Shown: in pieces, positions 36,764-45,064 of the stretch
Layout: the number at the start of each line of letters is the position of its first letter
Numbering within the stretch: position 1 is the first letter of the stretch
NCBI RefSeq assembly: GCF_020907405.1
Contig: NZ_JAJJOE010000016.1
Span: 1-64,000 of the forward strand
DNA from: Arthrobacter sp. zg-Y769
GTDB taxonomy: Bacteria; Actinomycetota; Actinomycetes; Actinomycetales; Micrococcaceae
DNA: 64,000 nt
Reading direction: 5' to 3'
Position numbers and translations under genes: made by a program
Notes under the pieces: generated by a model
What the model was told of the DNA's origin: nothing
The model's input: the letters and a program-made list of their open reading frames with translations, nothing else
Databases searched by the model: none

Positions 36764-37456
36764 ATGAGCAGTTCGAGCAACGGCAAGCGCGGAGTTCTTT
36801 TCGATGTAGACGGCACCCTGGTGGATTCCAACTATCTGCACGCGGTTGCCTGGTGGCAGGCATTTCGTCGGATGGAGCACGATGTTCCGATGTCCGCCAT
36901 CCACCGTGCCATCGGCATGGGCGGCGACAAGCTCGTGGAGCACCTGCTGGGCGAAGACCGTAACAAGGACGAGGACGAGCAGCTCGACGCCACGCACGGC
37001 GCCATCTTCTCCACCTGGTGGCCGTCGCTGCGGTCCTTCGACGGAGCCAGCGAGCTCTTGAACGCCTGCTCGGACAAGGACCTCACCGTGGTCCTTGCAT
37101 CCTCAGCCTCCGCCGCCGAACTGAAATTCCTGCGCACGGTGATCGAGGCCGACTCAGCCATCACCGGTGCCACAAGTTCGGGCGACGCCGAGGCCAGCAA
37201 GCCGTCGCCGGATATCCTCGAAGCTGCCCTGGAAGCCGGCGGGCTCGAGGCTGCAAACACCGTCTTCGTGGGCGATTCGGTGTGGGACGTGAAGGCAGCC
37301 GGGAAGCTCTCCATCCCCACCATCGGCCTGACCTGCGGCGGCACAAGTGAAGCCGAGCTGCGCGAGGCCGGCGCCCAGGAAGTGTATGAAAACCCCCGGG
37401 CCCTGCTGAACGCCCTGAAGACGAGCCTGCTGGGCAGCATCATCACCCAGAGCTAG
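36764..37456 (+). CDS. HAD-superfamily hydrolase (phosphoglycolate phosphatase-like)
   Basis: 230-residue cytosolic phosphatase of HAD subfamily IA. Motif I FDVDGTLVDSN with nucleophile Asp near residue 12, cap domain with IHRAIGMGGDKLVEHLLG, motif II VLASSAS, motif III Lys in ASKPSPDIL, and motif IV FVGDSVWDVKAAG. Substrate unknown; phosphoglycolate or sugar phosphates are usual. Followed after 19 bp by a small gene. Confidence 0.9.
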   Translation: MSSSSNGKRGVLFDVDGTLVDSNYLHAVAWWQAFRRMEHDVPMSAIHRAIGMGGDKLVEHLLGEDRNKDEDEQLDATHGAIFSTWWPSLRSFDGASELLNACSDKDLTVVLASSASAAELKFLRTVIEADSAITGATSSGDAEASKPSPDILEAALEAGGLEAANTVFVGDSVWDVKAAGKLSIPTIGLTCGGTSEAELREAGAQEVYENPRALLNALKTSLLGSIITQS

Positions 37457-37475
37457 CCAGCACCGAGAGGACACC

Positions 37476-37694
37476 ATGACTACTGAACCCACCGGACCAG
37501 CAAACGACGCCGAGGATCCCCTCGGCCCCAGCGCTCCGCAGCCCGGGCCCACGGGCGAACCCCGGACACCGGGCAGCGCCTCGCATTCGGCCGGCAACAT
37601 CCGCGACGATCAGGGAACCTCGGCCGCCGGCGCCGTGCCTGCCGCCCAGGACAAGGCCGACGAAGCAGCCGAAGCCGAGGCACCCTCGGAGTAG
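37476..37694 (+). CDS. Small disordered Pro/Ala/Glu-rich protein
   Basis: 72 residues from ATG 37476 with GAGAGG upstream. No hydrophobic segment; composition Ala, Pro, Glu, Gly, Thr. Probably disordered and of unknown role, co-transcribed with the HAD gene. It converges on tex with a gap of 8 bp. Confidence 0.55.
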   Translation: MTTEPTGPANDAEDPLGPSAPQPGPTGEPRTPGSASHSAGNIRDDQGTSAAGAVPAAQDKADEAAEAEAPSE

Positions 37695-37702
37695 CCCCCT
37701 GG

Positions 37703-40168
37703 CTACTTAAGCAGCCCGGCGGCCCGCAGGGCGTCCGCCATCGCTCCGGTCGGTGCGCTGGTTTTAGGTGCGCTGGCTTTCGGCGTGTTGGCTTTAGGTG
37801 CGCTGGCTATAGGTGTGCCGGCCTTCGGGATGTTGGCTTTCGGGGTGTTGGCCCGAGGCGCCCCGGTCTTGGGGGTGTTCGCTTTCGGCGCGCCGGCCTT
37901 CGGAGTGCCGGTCCGAGGTGCCCCGGCCTTGGCATTCCCGGCCCGCCCGCCCGGCTCGGCGTCGTCGTCGAGACGCAGGCTCAGCGAAATCCGTTTCCGC
38001 TCCGGGTCCGCCTCCATCACCTTGACCTTCACCACCTGACCGGACCGGACCACCTCGCGGGGGTCCGAAATGAAGGTGTGCGACATTGCGGAGATGTGCA
38101 CCAGCCCATCCTGATGCACTCCGACGTCCACGAATGCCCCGAAGGCCGCAACATTGGTGACCACGCCGTCGAGGACCATCCCCGGCCGCAGGTCGGAAAT
38201 CTTCTCGATCCCTTCCGAGAAGCTGGCGGTTTCGAAGGCCGGCCGCGGGTCCCGCCCGGGTTTCCGCAGCTCGGCAATGATGTCCAAAACCGTTGGAAGA
38301 CCTACCTTCTCGTCCACAAAAGCAGCAGGATTCACCCCCTCCAGATCCGCTCCCGAGGCGCTCATGGTGGCCCCGGCCGCGGCAAGGACCTTCCGGGCAA
38401 TCGGGTAGGACTCCGGGTGGACGCTGGTACCGTCCAACGGCTCGGTTCCCCCGCTGACGCGCAGGAACCCGGCGCATTGTTCAAAGGCCTTCGCTCCGAG
38501 CCGAGGTACCTTCAGCAGGTCCTGCCGGCGGGCAAAGCGACCGTTGGCGTTACGGTAAGCCACAATGTTTTCGCTCAGCAGCGGCCCGACGCCGGCCACC
38601 CGGGCCAGCAGCGACGGGGAGGCGGTGTTAACGTCCACTCCCACCGCGTTAACGCAGTCCTCAATCACCGCATCCAGGGAACGCTCCAGCTTCGCCGGCG
38701 TTACGTCGTGCTGGTACTGGCCCACACCGATGGATTTCGGATCGATCTTCACCAGTTCCGCCAGCGGATCCTGCAGCCGCCGGGCAATGGAAACGGCACC
38801 GCGCAGGGACACGTCCATACCGGGCAGCTCGGCCGAGGCAAGGGCGGACGCCGAGTAGACCGAGGCACCGGCTTCGGACACCACCAGCTTGCGTACCGAC
38901 CCGCCGGGCACCAGCCGGATCAACTCGGCGGCGAGCCGATCCGTTTCCCGGGACGCAGTTCCGTTGCCGATGGCGATCAGGTCCACCCCGTGCTGCTTCA
39001 CCAACCCGGCAAGGGTGGCCAGGGCGTCATCCCAGCGGCGCATCGGGGCGTGCGGATAGACGGTATCGGTGGCCACCACCTTGCCGGTGCCGTCCACCAC
39101 GGCCACCTTCACGCCGGTGCGCAGTCCGGGATCGAGCCCCAGCGTGGTCCGGTTTCCGGCCGGGGCGGCGAGCAGCACGTCCCGCAGGTTGGCGGCGAAC
39201 ACCCGCACCGCCTCGGTTTCCGCTTCGGTGAAGAGCCGGACGCGCAGGTCCACCGAGAGCTTGGCCAGGATCCGCCGCCAGGCCAGCTGCACGGTCTGGA
39301 GCAGCCAGGCATCGGCGGGACGCCCCCGGTCCGCTACGCCAAGGCGGGCGGCGACGGAGCGTTCGTAACGGGCCCGGGCGGCTGCCAGCGCCTCAGCGTC
39401 CGAGGGGTCCCCCTCGGTCAAGGCCAGTTCCAGGATCCCTTCCTTCTCACCGCGCAGCAGGGCAAGCACGCGGTGTGAGGGCATGCCGGAGGGCGACTGG
39501 GAAAAGTCGTAGTAGTCGGTGAACTTGCGCCCTTCGGCTTCCTTTCCCGGGCGTACCTGCGAGCGCATCCGTCCCTGCCGCCAGAGCTTTTCGCGCTGTT
39601 CGGTCAGCAGGTCCGCGTCCTGGGAGACCCGTTCGATCAGGATGGCCCGCGCTCCGGCGAGCGCCTCGGCGGCATCGGGGATCCCCTCGCGCACGTACCG
39701 CGCCGCTTCCGCGTCCGGGGTCCGCCGGGGATCAGCCAGCAGCGCCTGGGCCAACGGTTCCAGTCCTGCTTCGCGGGCTATCTGCGCCTTGGTCCGCCGC
39801 TTACTGCGGTAGGGCAGGTAAATGTCTTCCAGCCGCGACTTGGTTTCGGCGCCGACGACGGCGGCCCGCAGCTCATCGGTCAGCTTCCCCTGGGCGTCAA
39901 TCGCGTCGAGGATTACCCGGCGACGGTCCTGCAGTTCGCGCAGGTACCGCAGCCGCTCGTCCAGGTCCCGCAGCTGGGTGTCATCCAGGGTGCCGGTGGC
40001 CTCTTTGCGGTACCGGGCGATAAACGGAACCGTGGCGCCGCCGTCGAGCAGTTCCACCGCCGCCCGGACCTGCCAGGGCGCAACCCCCAGCTCGGCGGCC
40101 AGTTGGGCGATCACCTGCTCATCGGTGGATCGGGAAACGTTGACGGGTTCTACGGCGCTAAGACTCAC
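37703..40168 (-). CDS. tex: Tex family RNA-binding transcription accessory protein
   Basis: 821 residues. N-terminal helical region (VIAQLAAELGVAPWQVRAAVELLDGGATVPFIARYRKEATGTLDDTQLRDLDERLRYL), the YqgF/RuvC-like domain (LGLDPGLRTGVKVAVVDGTGKVVATDTVYPH), helix-hairpin-helix motifs (TASPSLLARVAGVGPLLSENIVAYRNANGRF) and an S1 domain near 650-725 (GMVLDGVVTNVAAFGAFVDVGVHQDGLVHIS). Binds nucleic acid and affects transcription or translation. The last 75 residues or so are an unusual Lys/Pro/Ala repeat tail. GTG start. Confidence 0.94.
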   Translation of the reverse strand: MSLSAVEPVNVSRSTDEQVIAQLAAELGVAPWQVRAAVELLDGGATVPFIARYRKEATGTLDDTQLRDLDERLRYLRELQDRRRVILDAIDAQGKLTDELRAAVVGAETKSRLEDIYLPYRSKRRTKAQIAREAGLEPLAQALLADPRRTPDAEAARYVREGIPDAAEALAGARAILIERVSQDADLLTEQREKLWRQGRMRSQVRPGKEAEGRKFTDYYDFSQSPSGMPSHRVLALLRGEKEGILELALTEGDPSDAEALAAARARYERSVAARLGVADRGRPADAWLLQTVQLAWRRILAKLSVDLRVRLFTEAETEAVRVFAANLRDVLLAAPAGNRTTLGLDPGLRTGVKVAVVDGTGKVVATDTVYPHAPMRRWDDALATLAGLVKQHGVDLIAIGNGTASRETDRLAAELIRLVPGGSVRKLVVSEAGASVYSASALASAELPGMDVSLRGAVSIARRLQDPLAELVKIDPKSIGVGQYQHDVTPAKLERSLDAVIEDCVNAVGVDVNTASPSLLARVAGVGPLLSENIVAYRNANGRFARRQDLLKVPRLGAKAFEQCAGFLRVSGGTEPLDGTSVHPESYPIARKVLAAAGATMSASGADLEGVNPAAFVDEKVGLPTVLDIIAELRKPGRDPRPAFETASFSEGIEKISDLRPGMVLDGVVTNVAAFGAFVDVGVHQDGLVHISAMSHTFISDPREVVRSGQVVKVKVMEADPERKRISLSLRLDDDAEPGGRAGNAKAGAPRTGTPKAGAPKANTPKTGAPRANTPKANIPKAGTPIASAPKANTPKASAPKTSAPTGAMADALRAAGLLK
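37755..37935 (-). repeat. Repeats coding the basic Tex tail
   Basis: Degenerate tandem units of 21-24 bp encode (T/A/S)PKA-type repeats (GTPKAGAPKANTPKTGAPRA and so on). The tail carries about one Lys or Arg every four to five residues and is likely to bind RNA or DNA. Copy number may vary by slippage. Confidence 0.7.
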
Positions 40169-40222
40169 CCGGCCAATTGTTCCCCATTTGTGCTGCGGAT
40201 GGGCGGATGCCGGGCGTAGCGC

Positions 40223-40516
40223 CTAATCCTGCCCAGTGAACAGTTGACGCCGCGCGCTCAGCAGCTCCACCTCGGGCCGGCCCGCGACCAGCCGTTCCGC
40301 GGCATCCAGCACGTCCACCACATGGGAGCGGTCCGCTGCCACGATTCCGACGCCGATCCCGGACCTGCGGTGCAGGTCCAGGGAGCCGACCTCGGCGGCG
40401 GAGACGTCGAACCTGCGCCGCAGTTCGGCAAGGATCGGCCGGACCACCGATCGTTTCCCCTTGAGGGAATGCACGTCTCCCAGCAGCAGGTCCAGTTCAA
40501 GGGCTCCAATCCACAT
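40223..40516 (-). CDS. DUF503 family protein
   Basis: 97 residues from ATG 40516 (AAGGATGGG upstream). MWIGALELDLLLGDVHSLKGKRSVVRPILAELRRRFDVSAAEVG is the complete DUF503 signature, a small ferredoxin-like fold often encoded by rbfA/infB loci elsewhere but isolated here. Function unknown. Confidence 0.9.
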   Translation of the reverse strand: MWIGALELDLLLGDVHSLKGKRSVVRPILAELRRRFDVSAAEVGSLDLHRRSGIGVGIVAADRSHVVDVLDAAERLVAGRPEVELLSARRQLFTGQD

Positions 40517-40582
40517 GCATCCCATCCTTGCCGGAGAGTGGATGCATGTCACGCGCGCCTGCGGGCGGTGCGGGGCCGGTGT

Positions 40583-40597
40583 TATGTTCGAAGCATG
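40583..40597 (+). promoter_or_regulatory. -10 element of leaderless DUF2243 gene
   Basis: TATGTT, six bases, then ATG 40595. Confidence 0.5.
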
Positions 40598-41083
40598 AGT
40601 TCCACCCACCGCACGCGCCGCTCTCCGCGCCTGCGCAACTTGGTTTCCGGCCTGCTTTTCGGGATCGGGCTGGCTGGCTTCGTTGATGAAGTCGTGTTCC
40701 ACCAACTCCTTCAGTGGCACCATTTCTACGACCGGTCCACCACGTCCGTCGGGCTGTTTTCGGACGGGCTGTTCCACGCCTTCGGCTGGTTCGCGGTAGT
40801 GGCCGGCCTCTTCCTGTTCGCTGATCTGCGCCGATGGCACGAGACCCTCCTGCAGCGGTGGATCGGCGGGGTACTGCTGGGTGCGGGCGTCTTCCAGCTT
40901 TACGACGGCACGGTGCAGCACAAGCTGATGGGGCTTCACCAGATCCGCTACGAGGTGGACCTGCTGGTGTACGACACGGTCTGGAACGTCATTGCCGTGT
41001 TGCTGATCCTTGCCGGGGCGTGGCTCACCTACCGTACCCGGGCTGCCGTTCCGCGGGAACCGACGGCCTCACCCAATGCATAG
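40595..41083 (+). CDS. DUF2243 membrane protein
   Basis: 162 residues with four hydrophobic helices. LLFGIGLAGFVDEVVFHQLLQWHHFYDRSTTSVGLFSDGLFHAFGWFAVVAGLFLFAD with its several His residues is the DUF2243 hallmark, and VFQLYDGTVQHKLMGLHQIRY continues it. The His pattern hints at metal or heme binding. Its end overlaps the start of the CtaG-like gene, and the two families are repeatedly neighbours, so a joint role in oxidase assembly or copper handling is inferred. Confidence 0.85.
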   Translation: MSSTHRTRRSPRLRNLVSGLLFGIGLAGFVDEVVFHQLLQWHHFYDRSTTSVGLFSDGLFHAFGWFAVVAGLFLFADLRRWHETLLQRWIGGVLLGAGVFQLYDGTVQHKLMGLHQIRYEVDLLVYDTVWNVIAVLLILAGAWLTYRTRAAVPREPTASPNA

Positions 41084-41861
41084 CCATGGCGGCGGCGGAG
41101 CGGAGTCACTGTTCTTCATCCCGGCAGTGACCGCCCTGGTTGCGTATTGGGCGGGCGCATTGTCGCCGCGTTCGGGCCGCTGGCCCTGGTACCGGACCGC
41201 CTTTTTCACGATGGGCGTTGCCGCCGTCCTGGTCACGGTGCTGAACCCGTTGGCCGATCTCGCCCATGAAGATTTCGCCGTGCTGAGCCTTTCCCACCTC
41301 CTGGCCGGAATGCTCTCGCCGCTGCTGCTGGTGCTTTCCCGGCCGTTCACCCTGGCGCTGCGTACCCTCGATGTTTTCCCTGCCCGGCGCCTCTCCCGGC
41401 TGCTGCGCAGCAGGTTCGCCCGGTTCCTGTCCTTCCCGGTCACTGCCGCAGTGCTGAATACGGGCGGCATGATCCTGATGTTCCGCACCGGGCTGCTGCA
41501 GGCGATGCGGGAGTCCATGCCGGTGCACTGGCTGGTGACCTTCCACCTGCTGGCAGCCGGCTACCTGTTTACTGCGGCCATGATCGGACGGGACCCCTCC
41601 CCCCACCGGGCCGGTTATCGGCTCCGCGCGATTGTCCTGGTCCTTTCGATCGCCGCACACAACGTCCTCGCCAAAAGCATCTATGCCGATCCGCCTCCCG
41701 GCATTTCGGCCGCGGCAGCCGAACAGGGCGCGCTGGTGATGTACTACGGCGGAGGGATCCTCGAACTGGTGCTGATCGTGCTGTTGTGCCGGCAGTGGTA
41801 TGCGTCGGCGCGCCCGCGGGGCCGGGTCGTACCCGCCACCCATCCGCGCCGAAACCAGTAG
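41076..41861 (+). CDS. CtaG/caa3-type cytochrome oxidase assembly protein
   Basis: 261 residues from ATG 41076, overlapping the previous gene by 8 bp. About seven helices; His-rich start MHSHGGGG and the motifs LSLSHLLAGMLSPLLLVLSRP, PVHWLVTFHLLAAGYLFTAAMIGRDPSPHR and VLSIAAHNVLAKSIYADPPPG fit the CtaG_Caa3 (DUF1404-like) group linked to copper delivery to oxidases. No oxidase subunit is in the window. Confidence 0.82.
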   Translation: MHSHGGGGAESLFFIPAVTALVAYWAGALSPRSGRWPWYRTAFFTMGVAAVLVTVLNPLADLAHEDFAVLSLSHLLAGMLSPLLLVLSRPFTLALRTLDVFPARRLSRLLRSRFARFLSFPVTAAVLNTGGMILMFRTGLLQAMRESMPVHWLVTFHLLAAGYLFTAAMIGRDPSPHRAGYRLRAIVLVLSIAAHNVLAKSIYADPPPGISAAAAEQGALVMYYGGGILELVLIVLLCRQWYASARPRGRVVPATHPRRNQ

Positions 41862-41926
41862 CCAAACCAGTAGCCAACGGCAACTTTCCCGGGACCGCTG
41901 CCATTGTGCAGAGCATCACCATCCCT

Positions 41927-41941
41927 TAACAATGGACTATG
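41927..41941 (+). promoter_or_regulatory. -10 element of leaderless polyketide synthase gene
   Basis: TAACAA, six bases, then ATG 41939. Confidence 0.4.
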
Positions 41942-43138
41942 ACGGTTACCCTCAGGTCCCTGGAAACTGCAATTCCGCCCACCGTTCTGGTGCAGTCCGA
42001 AGTCCGTGATGCTTTCGCGACCCAGCCGGGCCTGACCCGGCTCGGCGAGCGCCTGGTACGCACCTGCTTCGATTCCGCGGCCATCGACACCCGCCGCACC
42101 GCCCTGGCCGAACTCTCGCTCACCGACACCTCCGAGAATCCCCAGTTCTACGATGCCCGCAGCGGCCTGCTGCTGCGGCCCAGCACCAAGACCCGGAACG
42201 ACATCTTCGTGGTGCAGGCCACGAAACTCTTTATTGAAGCCGCAGCCAAGGCGCTGGATTCCTGCGCGGGCATTGCGGCGGCAGATATCACCCACGTCAT
42301 CACCGTGTCCTGCACGGGCTTCTTTAATCCCGGCCCGGATTACAAGGTCACACGGGCCCTGGGACTGAACCCGTCCGTGGAGCGCTACCACTTGGGTTTT
42401 ATGGGCTGCTATGCGGCCTTCCCAGCCATGCGCGCCGCCAAATCCTTCTGCGAGTCCAATCCGGATGCCGTGGTGCTGGTGGTCAGCGCGGAGCTCTGCT
42501 CCCTGCACGTACGTACGTCCAATGACCCGGACGCCATCATGGGATCCTCGCTCTTCGGCGACGGTGCCGCCGCCGCGGTCATCACCGCCCGTGAAGACCT
42601 GCCCGACGCCGGGCCCGCCATCCAGCTTGACCACTTTGAAACCATCCTCACCCCGGTGGGCGAGGAAGCCATGGCCTGGAACATCGGCGACGAAGGCTTC
42701 GAGATGGTGCTGGGGACCTACGTCCCGCACATCATCGACGACCACATTGTCGGCGCCCTAAAACCCCTGCTGGCCCATGACGAAACAGTCAGTGTCCGCC
42801 CCTACCGCGAGATCGGGCACTGGGCCATCCATCCCGGCGGCCGCAGCATCCTGGACAAAGTCGAGGCGAAGCTCGGGCTGAGCGAGCAACAACTGATACC
42901 GGCCCGGGAAACACTGCGCACCATGGGCAACATGAGCAGCGCCACCGTCCTGTTTGTCCTCAAGTACATCCTGGAGCAGCCCTTCACCGGCGGCAACGAG
43001 CGGATCTGCTCCATGGCCTTCGGTCCGGGCCTCACCGTCGAGACCGGATTGTTCACGCGGGTCGGCGGGCCGGTCTCGCCAGCCGCCCCGGCGGAGCAGG
43101 CAGTACCGGCGGGGGTCCCCGCCCCCGCGGCGGTATGA
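41939..43138 (+). CDS. Type III polyketide synthase
   Basis: 399-residue chalcone-synthase-like enzyme that extends an acyl-CoA starter with malonyl-CoA and cyclises the chain. Full catalytic triad: Cys157 in GFMGCYAAFPAM, His298 in HWAIHPGG and Asn331 in GNMSSATV. The C-terminus has about 25 extra Ala/Pro residues. Products of such enzymes include alkylresorcinols, alkylpyrones and tetrahydroxynaphthalene; the sequence alone does not decide. Its stop overlaps the methyltransferase start (ATGA), and a FAD monooxygenase follows, forming a tailoring cassette. Confidence 0.93.
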   Translation: MTVTLRSLETAIPPTVLVQSEVRDAFATQPGLTRLGERLVRTCFDSAAIDTRRTALAELSLTDTSENPQFYDARSGLLLRPSTKTRNDIFVVQATKLFIEAAAKALDSCAGIAAADITHVITVSCTGFFNPGPDYKVTRALGLNPSVERYHLGFMGCYAAFPAMRAAKSFCESNPDAVVLVVSAELCSLHVRTSNDPDAIMGSSLFGDGAAAAVITAREDLPDAGPAIQLDHFETILTPVGEEAMAWNIGDEGFEMVLGTYVPHIIDDHIVGALKPLLAHDETVSVRPYREIGHWAIHPGGRSILDKVEAKLGLSEQQLIPARETLRTMGNMSSATVLFVLKYILEQPFTGGNERICSMAFGPGLTVETGLFTRVGGPVSPAAPAEQAVPAGVPAPAAV

Positions 43139-43866
43139 CAGCTGGGCTTCCCTCCTTGGCCAGCCGGGCTGTGGACGCGGTGGAGGAGATGGACCGGCCC
43201 GACGCGGACCGGCGGCGCCTCGAGCGGACCTACGCCCAGTTCTGGCTGATCAATGCGGTGGTGTCCGGGTGGCGGCGCAACTACGTCCGGTACCTTCGTC
43301 CGATATTTGCACCAAGCGGCGGCGGCACACTGTTGGATATCGGTTCCGGCGGAGGCGATGTTCCCCGCTGCATCGCACGCTGGGCCCGCCGGGACGGGTT
43401 CGCCCTGGAGATCACCGCCATTGACCCGGACCCGCGGGCCCATGCTTTCGCCTCCGCGCTGCCGGCGCTGCCGGGACTGTCCTTCCGGCGGGCCTACAGC
43501 AGTGAACTGGTTACGGAAGGGCTGTCCTACGACGTCGTCATCTCCAACCACATGCTGCACCATCTGACACCGGCTCAGTTGCAGGCGCTGCTGGGGGACT
43601 CGGAGCGCCTGGGCCGGAAGTTGTGCCTGCACAGCGACATAGAGCGCAGCCGCTGGGCCTACGCCCTGTTCTCGCTCGGAACCCTGCCGTTCTTCCCCGG
43701 CTCCTTCATCCGCGCCGACGGCCTGACCTCGATCCGGCGCAGTTTCACTGCGGCGGAACTCGCCGCCGTCACGCCGCCGGGCTGGCAGAGCCTGCAGCAG
43801 CGGCCGTGGCAGAACCTGCTGGTTCATTCCCCGCGTGCCCATGGAGGTGACTTCCATGCGGGCTGA
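43135..43866 (+). CDS. Class I SAM-dependent methyltransferase
   Basis: 243 residues. SAM-binding motif I LLDIGSGGGDVPRCIARWARRDG near residue 65, acidic loop DPDPRAHAFA, and the post-motif VVISNHMLHHLTPAQLQALLGD. Similar methyltransferases work next to type III polyketide synthases and monooxygenases. Likely O- or C-methylates the polyketide product (inference). Coupled to both neighbours: ATGA overlap upstream, 11-bp overlap downstream. Confidence 0.9.
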   Translation: MTAGLPSLASRAVDAVEEMDRPDADRRRLERTYAQFWLINAVVSGWRRNYVRYLRPIFAPSGGGTLLDIGSGGGDVPRCIARWARRDGFALEITAIDPDPRAHAFASALPALPGLSFRRAYSSELVTEGLSYDVVISNHMLHHLTPAQLQALLGDSERLGRKLCLHSDIERSRWAYALFSLGTLPFFPGSFIRADGLTSIRRSFTAAELAAVTPPGWQSLQQRPWQNLLVHSPRAHGGDFHAG

Positions 43867-45061
43867 GCTGCCATCCGCTGAACCGCCGGCAGCCGCGGTG
43901 ACCGCTGCGCGCCGGGTTCCCCGCCGCTGTGCCGATGTGGTGGTGGCCGGTGGCGGGCCGGTCGGCATGTATCTGGCGATCCTGCTGCTGCAGGAGGGGG
44001 TGTCCGTCCAGGTCCTGGAACAGCGGCCGGACCGCAGCAGGCATTCACGGGCCATCGGAGTCCATCCTCCAGCCTTGGAATCCCTGGACCGGGCCGGCAT
44101 AGCCGCCACGATGGCCCGGGAGGGCGTCCGGATCACCCACGGAGAAGCCCGCAGCGCCGGGCGGACCGTGGCCCGCCTCGACTTCGCCGCAGCGTCGGGC
44201 CGGTACCCCTTTGTGCTTACCCTGCCGCAGATCCGCACCGAACAGCTGCTTGAGGAACGCCTGCTGGCCCTGGACCCCGATGCGCTGGTCCGCGGGGCTC
44301 GGGTTGATTCCTTCATCGACCACGGTGCCGCGGTTCGGGTGAACGGTACCGGCGGCGGCGGGCCGTTCACCGTAGAGGCGTCCCTCCTTGTGGCGGCCGA
44401 CGGCGCCCGGTCCCCGATCCGGACGGCGCTCGGGACGCGCTGGTCAGCTCGTGAGCTGCCGGACACCTACCTGATGGGCGATTTCCCGGACGGCACCGAT
44501 GACGGGACGCTCGGCGTGCTCTACCTCGAGCCGGAGGGGATTGTGGAGTCCTTCCCGCTGCCCGGCGGCCTGCGCCGCTGGGTGGTCCATACCGACGCGC
44601 TGCAGCAGGATCCGACCCCCGCAGGGCTTGCCTGGCTGGTCCGCCGGAGGACCGGGCACCGGCTGGACGCGGCGGGAAATTCCATGCTGAGCGCGTTCGG
44701 CGTCCGGATCGGCCGGGCGCACCGGCTGGTTTCCGGACGCACTGTCCTGATCGGAGATGCGGCCCACCAGATCAGTCCGATCGGCGGGCAGGGAATGAAC
44801 CTGGGCTGGCTGGACGCCGCCGCCGTGGCACCGGTCATTGCCGCGTCGCTGCACGGCAACCCGGTGGGCACGGCACTGCGGTCCTTCGAACGACGCCGCC
44901 GCCGCGACGCCGTCGTCGCCTCCGCCCAGGCGCAGGCCAACATGGTGCTGGGCCGACCGCTCCCCGCAGGGGCGATGGCCCTGCGCAACGCCGGGCTGGA
45001 ACGGTTGTTCCAGTTCCCGGCGCTGGGCGGGGCCGTTGCACGGCGTTTCACCATGCAGTAG
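43856..45061 (+). CDS. FAD-dependent monooxygenase/hydroxylase
   Basis: 401 residues from ATG 43856, chosen because GGAGGTGA lies at ideal distance; a GTG at 43835 and ATG at 43841 are upstream in frame. PHBH-type fold: VVVAGGGPVGMYLAILLLQEGVSVQVLEQRP, then VAADGARSPIR (DG motif) and LIGDAAHQISPIGGQGMNLGWLDA (GD motif). It would hydroxylate an aromatic ring using NAD(P)H and O2. The position makes the polyketide the probable substrate, giving a hydroxyquinol or quinone. Convergent with the exporter gene at 45065. Confidence 0.9.
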   Translation: MRAELPSAEPPAAAVTAARRVPRRCADVVVAGGGPVGMYLAILLLQEGVSVQVLEQRPDRSRHSRAIGVHPPALESLDRAGIAATMAREGVRITHGEARSAGRTVARLDFAAASGRYPFVLTLPQIRTEQLLEERLLALDPDALVRGARVDSFIDHGAAVRVNGTGGGGPFTVEASLLVAADGARSPIRTALGTRWSARELPDTYLMGDFPDGTDDGTLGVLYLEPEGIVESFPLPGGLRRWVVHTDALQQDPTPAGLAWLVRRRTGHRLDAAGNSMLSAFGVRIGRAHRLVSGRTVLIGDAAHQISPIGGQGMNLGWLDAAAVAPVIAASLHGNPVGTALRSFERRRRRDAVVASAQAQANMVLGRPLPAGAMALRNAGLERLFQFPALGGAVARRFTMQ

Positions 45062-45064
45062 GGG

